DNA from: Motiliproteus coralliicola
GTDB lineage: Bacteria > Pseudomonadota > Gammaproteobacteria > Pseudomonadales > Balneatricaceae
Length of the DNA stretch: 64,000 bases
NCBI RefSeq assembly: GCF_003345655.1
Contig: NZ_QQOH01000001.1
Span: 186,001-250,000 of the forward strand
Direction of reading: 5' to 3'
Shown here: piece by piece, positions 62,882 through 64,000 of the stretch
How positions within the stretch are numbered: position 1 is the first letter of the stretch
How the letters are laid out: each line of letters opens with the position of its first letter
The notes under the pieces: generated by a model
Seen by the model: only the letters and a program-made list of their open reading frames with translations
Told to the model about the DNA's origin: nothing
Database searches by the model: none
Translations under genes and position numbers: made by a program

Positions 62882-64000
62882 ATGCAAGTTTCTGTTGAGG
62901 CGACTTCTTCCCTTGAGCGCCAGATGACGGTAACCGTTCCTGCCGAGCGGATCGAGGATGATGTCAATAGTCGGTTAAAACAGACTGCGCGTACTGCTCG
63001 TATCGACGGCTTCCGTCCTGGCAAAGTGCCGATGAAGGTGCTCAAGCGCCGTTACGGTGCTGGTGTTCGCCAAGAAGTGCTGGGTGAAGTGATCCAGCAG
63101 TCTTTCTACGAAGCGGTCACCCAGGAAAAACTGAAGCCGGCTGGCGGCCCGAACATCGAGCCGAAGCAGAGCGAAGAAGGTCAGGATTTCCAATACGTGG
63201 CGACTTTCGAAGTTTATCCGGAAATCGCCCTGGCTGATTACTCCGCTGCTGAAATCGTCAAGGAAACTTCTGAAGTTGCCGATGCCGACGTTGAAGAGAT
63301 GGTTGAGACTCTGCGCAAGCAGCACTCCACCTTCAGCGATGTAGAACGCGCGTCCGAAGACGGTGATCAGCTGAATATTGACTTTGAAGGCTTCAAAGAT
63401 GGTGAAGCGTTCGAGGGTGGCAAGGCTGAAGGGCACGATCTGGTGATCGGTTCAAGCACCATGATCCCGGGTTTCGAAGATGGTCTGGTTGGCAAGTCCG
63501 CCGGCGAAGAGCTTGAGCTGGAGCTGACTTTCCCGGAGCAGTATCACTCTGAAGAGCTGGCCGGTCAGGCAGTTGTGTTCAAAGTTAAGGTCAACAAGGT
63601 TTCTGCGCCAGAGCTGCCGGAGCTGGATGCCGAATTCTTCAACAAGTTCGGTATTGAAGAGAGCGACCTGGACGGCTTCAAAGGCGAAATTCGCAACAAC
63701 ATGGAGCGCGAAGTCAAGCAGGCGCTGCATGCCAAGCTGAAAAACAAGGTTCTGAACGAACTGGTTAACCTGAATGACATCGACGTGCCTCAGGCGCTGA
63801 TCGACGGTGAAGTGGATCGTCTGCGTCAGCAGGCGGTACAGCAGTTTGGTGGTGGTGCCAACATCGACGCCAGCGCATTGCCGGCTGAGCTGTTTGCCGA
63901 TCAGGCCAAGCGTCGTGTTTCCATCGGCCTACTGGTCGGTGAGCTGATTCAAGCCAACGAACTGAAGGCCGATGCTGACCGTGTTCGTTCCACCATCGAA
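62882..64000 (+). CDS. tig: Trigger factor (partial; continues past the window)
   Basis: The frame is open from ATG 62882 to the last base, giving 373 codons of a protein usually about 430-440 residues long. The ribosome-binding N-terminal domain begins MQVSVEATSSLERQMTVTVP and contains the signature IDGFRPGKVPMKVLKRRYG. The FKBP-type PPIase domain (about 160-245) includes GDQLNIDFEGFKDGEAFEGG and MIPGFEDGLVGKSAGEE, and the helical C-terminal chaperone arm follows. It binds the ribosome exit tunnel and holds nascent chains. GAGGAAAATCC is the ribosome site. clpP, clpX and lon would be expected next by synteny. Confidence 0.96.
   Translation, partial: MQVSVEATSSLERQMTVTVPAERIEDDVNSRLKQTARTARIDGFRPGKVPMKVLKRRYGAGVRQEVLGEVIQQSFYEAVTQEKLKPAGGPNIEPKQSEEGQDFQYVATFEVYPEIALADYSAAEIVKETSEVADADVEEMVETLRKQHSTFSDVERASEDGDQLNIDFEGFKDGEAFEGGKAEGHDLVIGSSTMIPGFEDGLVGKSAGEELELELTFPEQYHSEELAGQAVVFKVKVNKVSAPELPELDAEFFNKFGIEESDLDGFKGEIRNNMEREVKQALHAKLKNKVLNELVNLNDIDVPQALIDGEVDRLRQQAVQQFGGGANIDASALPAELFADQAKRRVSIGLLVGELIQANELKADADRVRSTIE

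Overview
The window is a 64 kb piece of a gammaproteobacterial chromosome with roughly 55-58% GC. Gene order and protein types point to a marine or halotolerant Pseudomonadales/Oceanospirillales-like bacterium. The right end, lpxH-ppiB-glnS-cysS-folD-tRNAs-tig, follows the order known from Pseudomonas. metG and mrp-dcd, adjacent there, are also near each other here. The gloB/methyltransferase/rnhA/dnaQ block matches the layout seen in E. coli. An OadGAB sodium-pumping decarboxylase and an NhaD sodium/proton antiporter suggest a sodium cycle.

Layout. 0-6.4 kb: a PRPP synthetase-like gene paired with an AMP/thymidine phosphorylase-like gene, phhB, purU, a CBS-domain gene, a DnaT-like gene overlapping a phage P-like gene, and a 53-aa gene. 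6.7-11.5 kb: patatin-like phospholipase, mltD, gloB. 11.6-18.5 kb: SAM methyltransferase, oadGAB with a LysR regulator, rnhA, dnaQ. 18.5-25 kb: a five-gene polysaccharide export/chain-length/tyrosine-kinase module of the type linked to exosortase A (PEP-CTERM) loci, with no exosortase in view, then a small membrane protein. 25-32.4 kb: metG, a REC-HDOD regulator, trmA, mrp, dcd, an unknown gene. 32.5-39.3 kb: a minus-strand signalling cassette (REC-DUF3369-GGDEF-EAL protein, substrate-binding lipoprotein, Cache/PAS sensor kinase), followed on the same strand by a very small peptide-coding transcription unit with its own promoter, palindrome and terminator. 39.4-47.7 kb: selO, an SOS node (lexA-sulA divergent from dinG with tandem LexA boxes), rhlB, gpsA, sixA. 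47.7-55.7 kb: Wzy/PglL-like ligase, DUF4892-like protein, a tautomerase, nhaD, a diguanylate cyclase, an HDOD protein, lpxH. 55.7-64 kb: two cyclophilins in tandem, a tiny Arg-rich protein, glnS, cysS, folD, five tRNA genes (Pro, Arg, His, Leu, His) and the start of tig, which runs off the window.

Most of the window is housekeeping. The least explained parts are the small-peptide unit at 32.46-32.70 kb next to the signalling cassette, the orphan export module at 18.5-24.4 kb, the overlapping DnaT/P-like pair, the oad-lysR insertion into an otherwise conserved block, and a sharp low-GC segment inside glnS. Function calls rest on motifs read by eye. No database search was possible.
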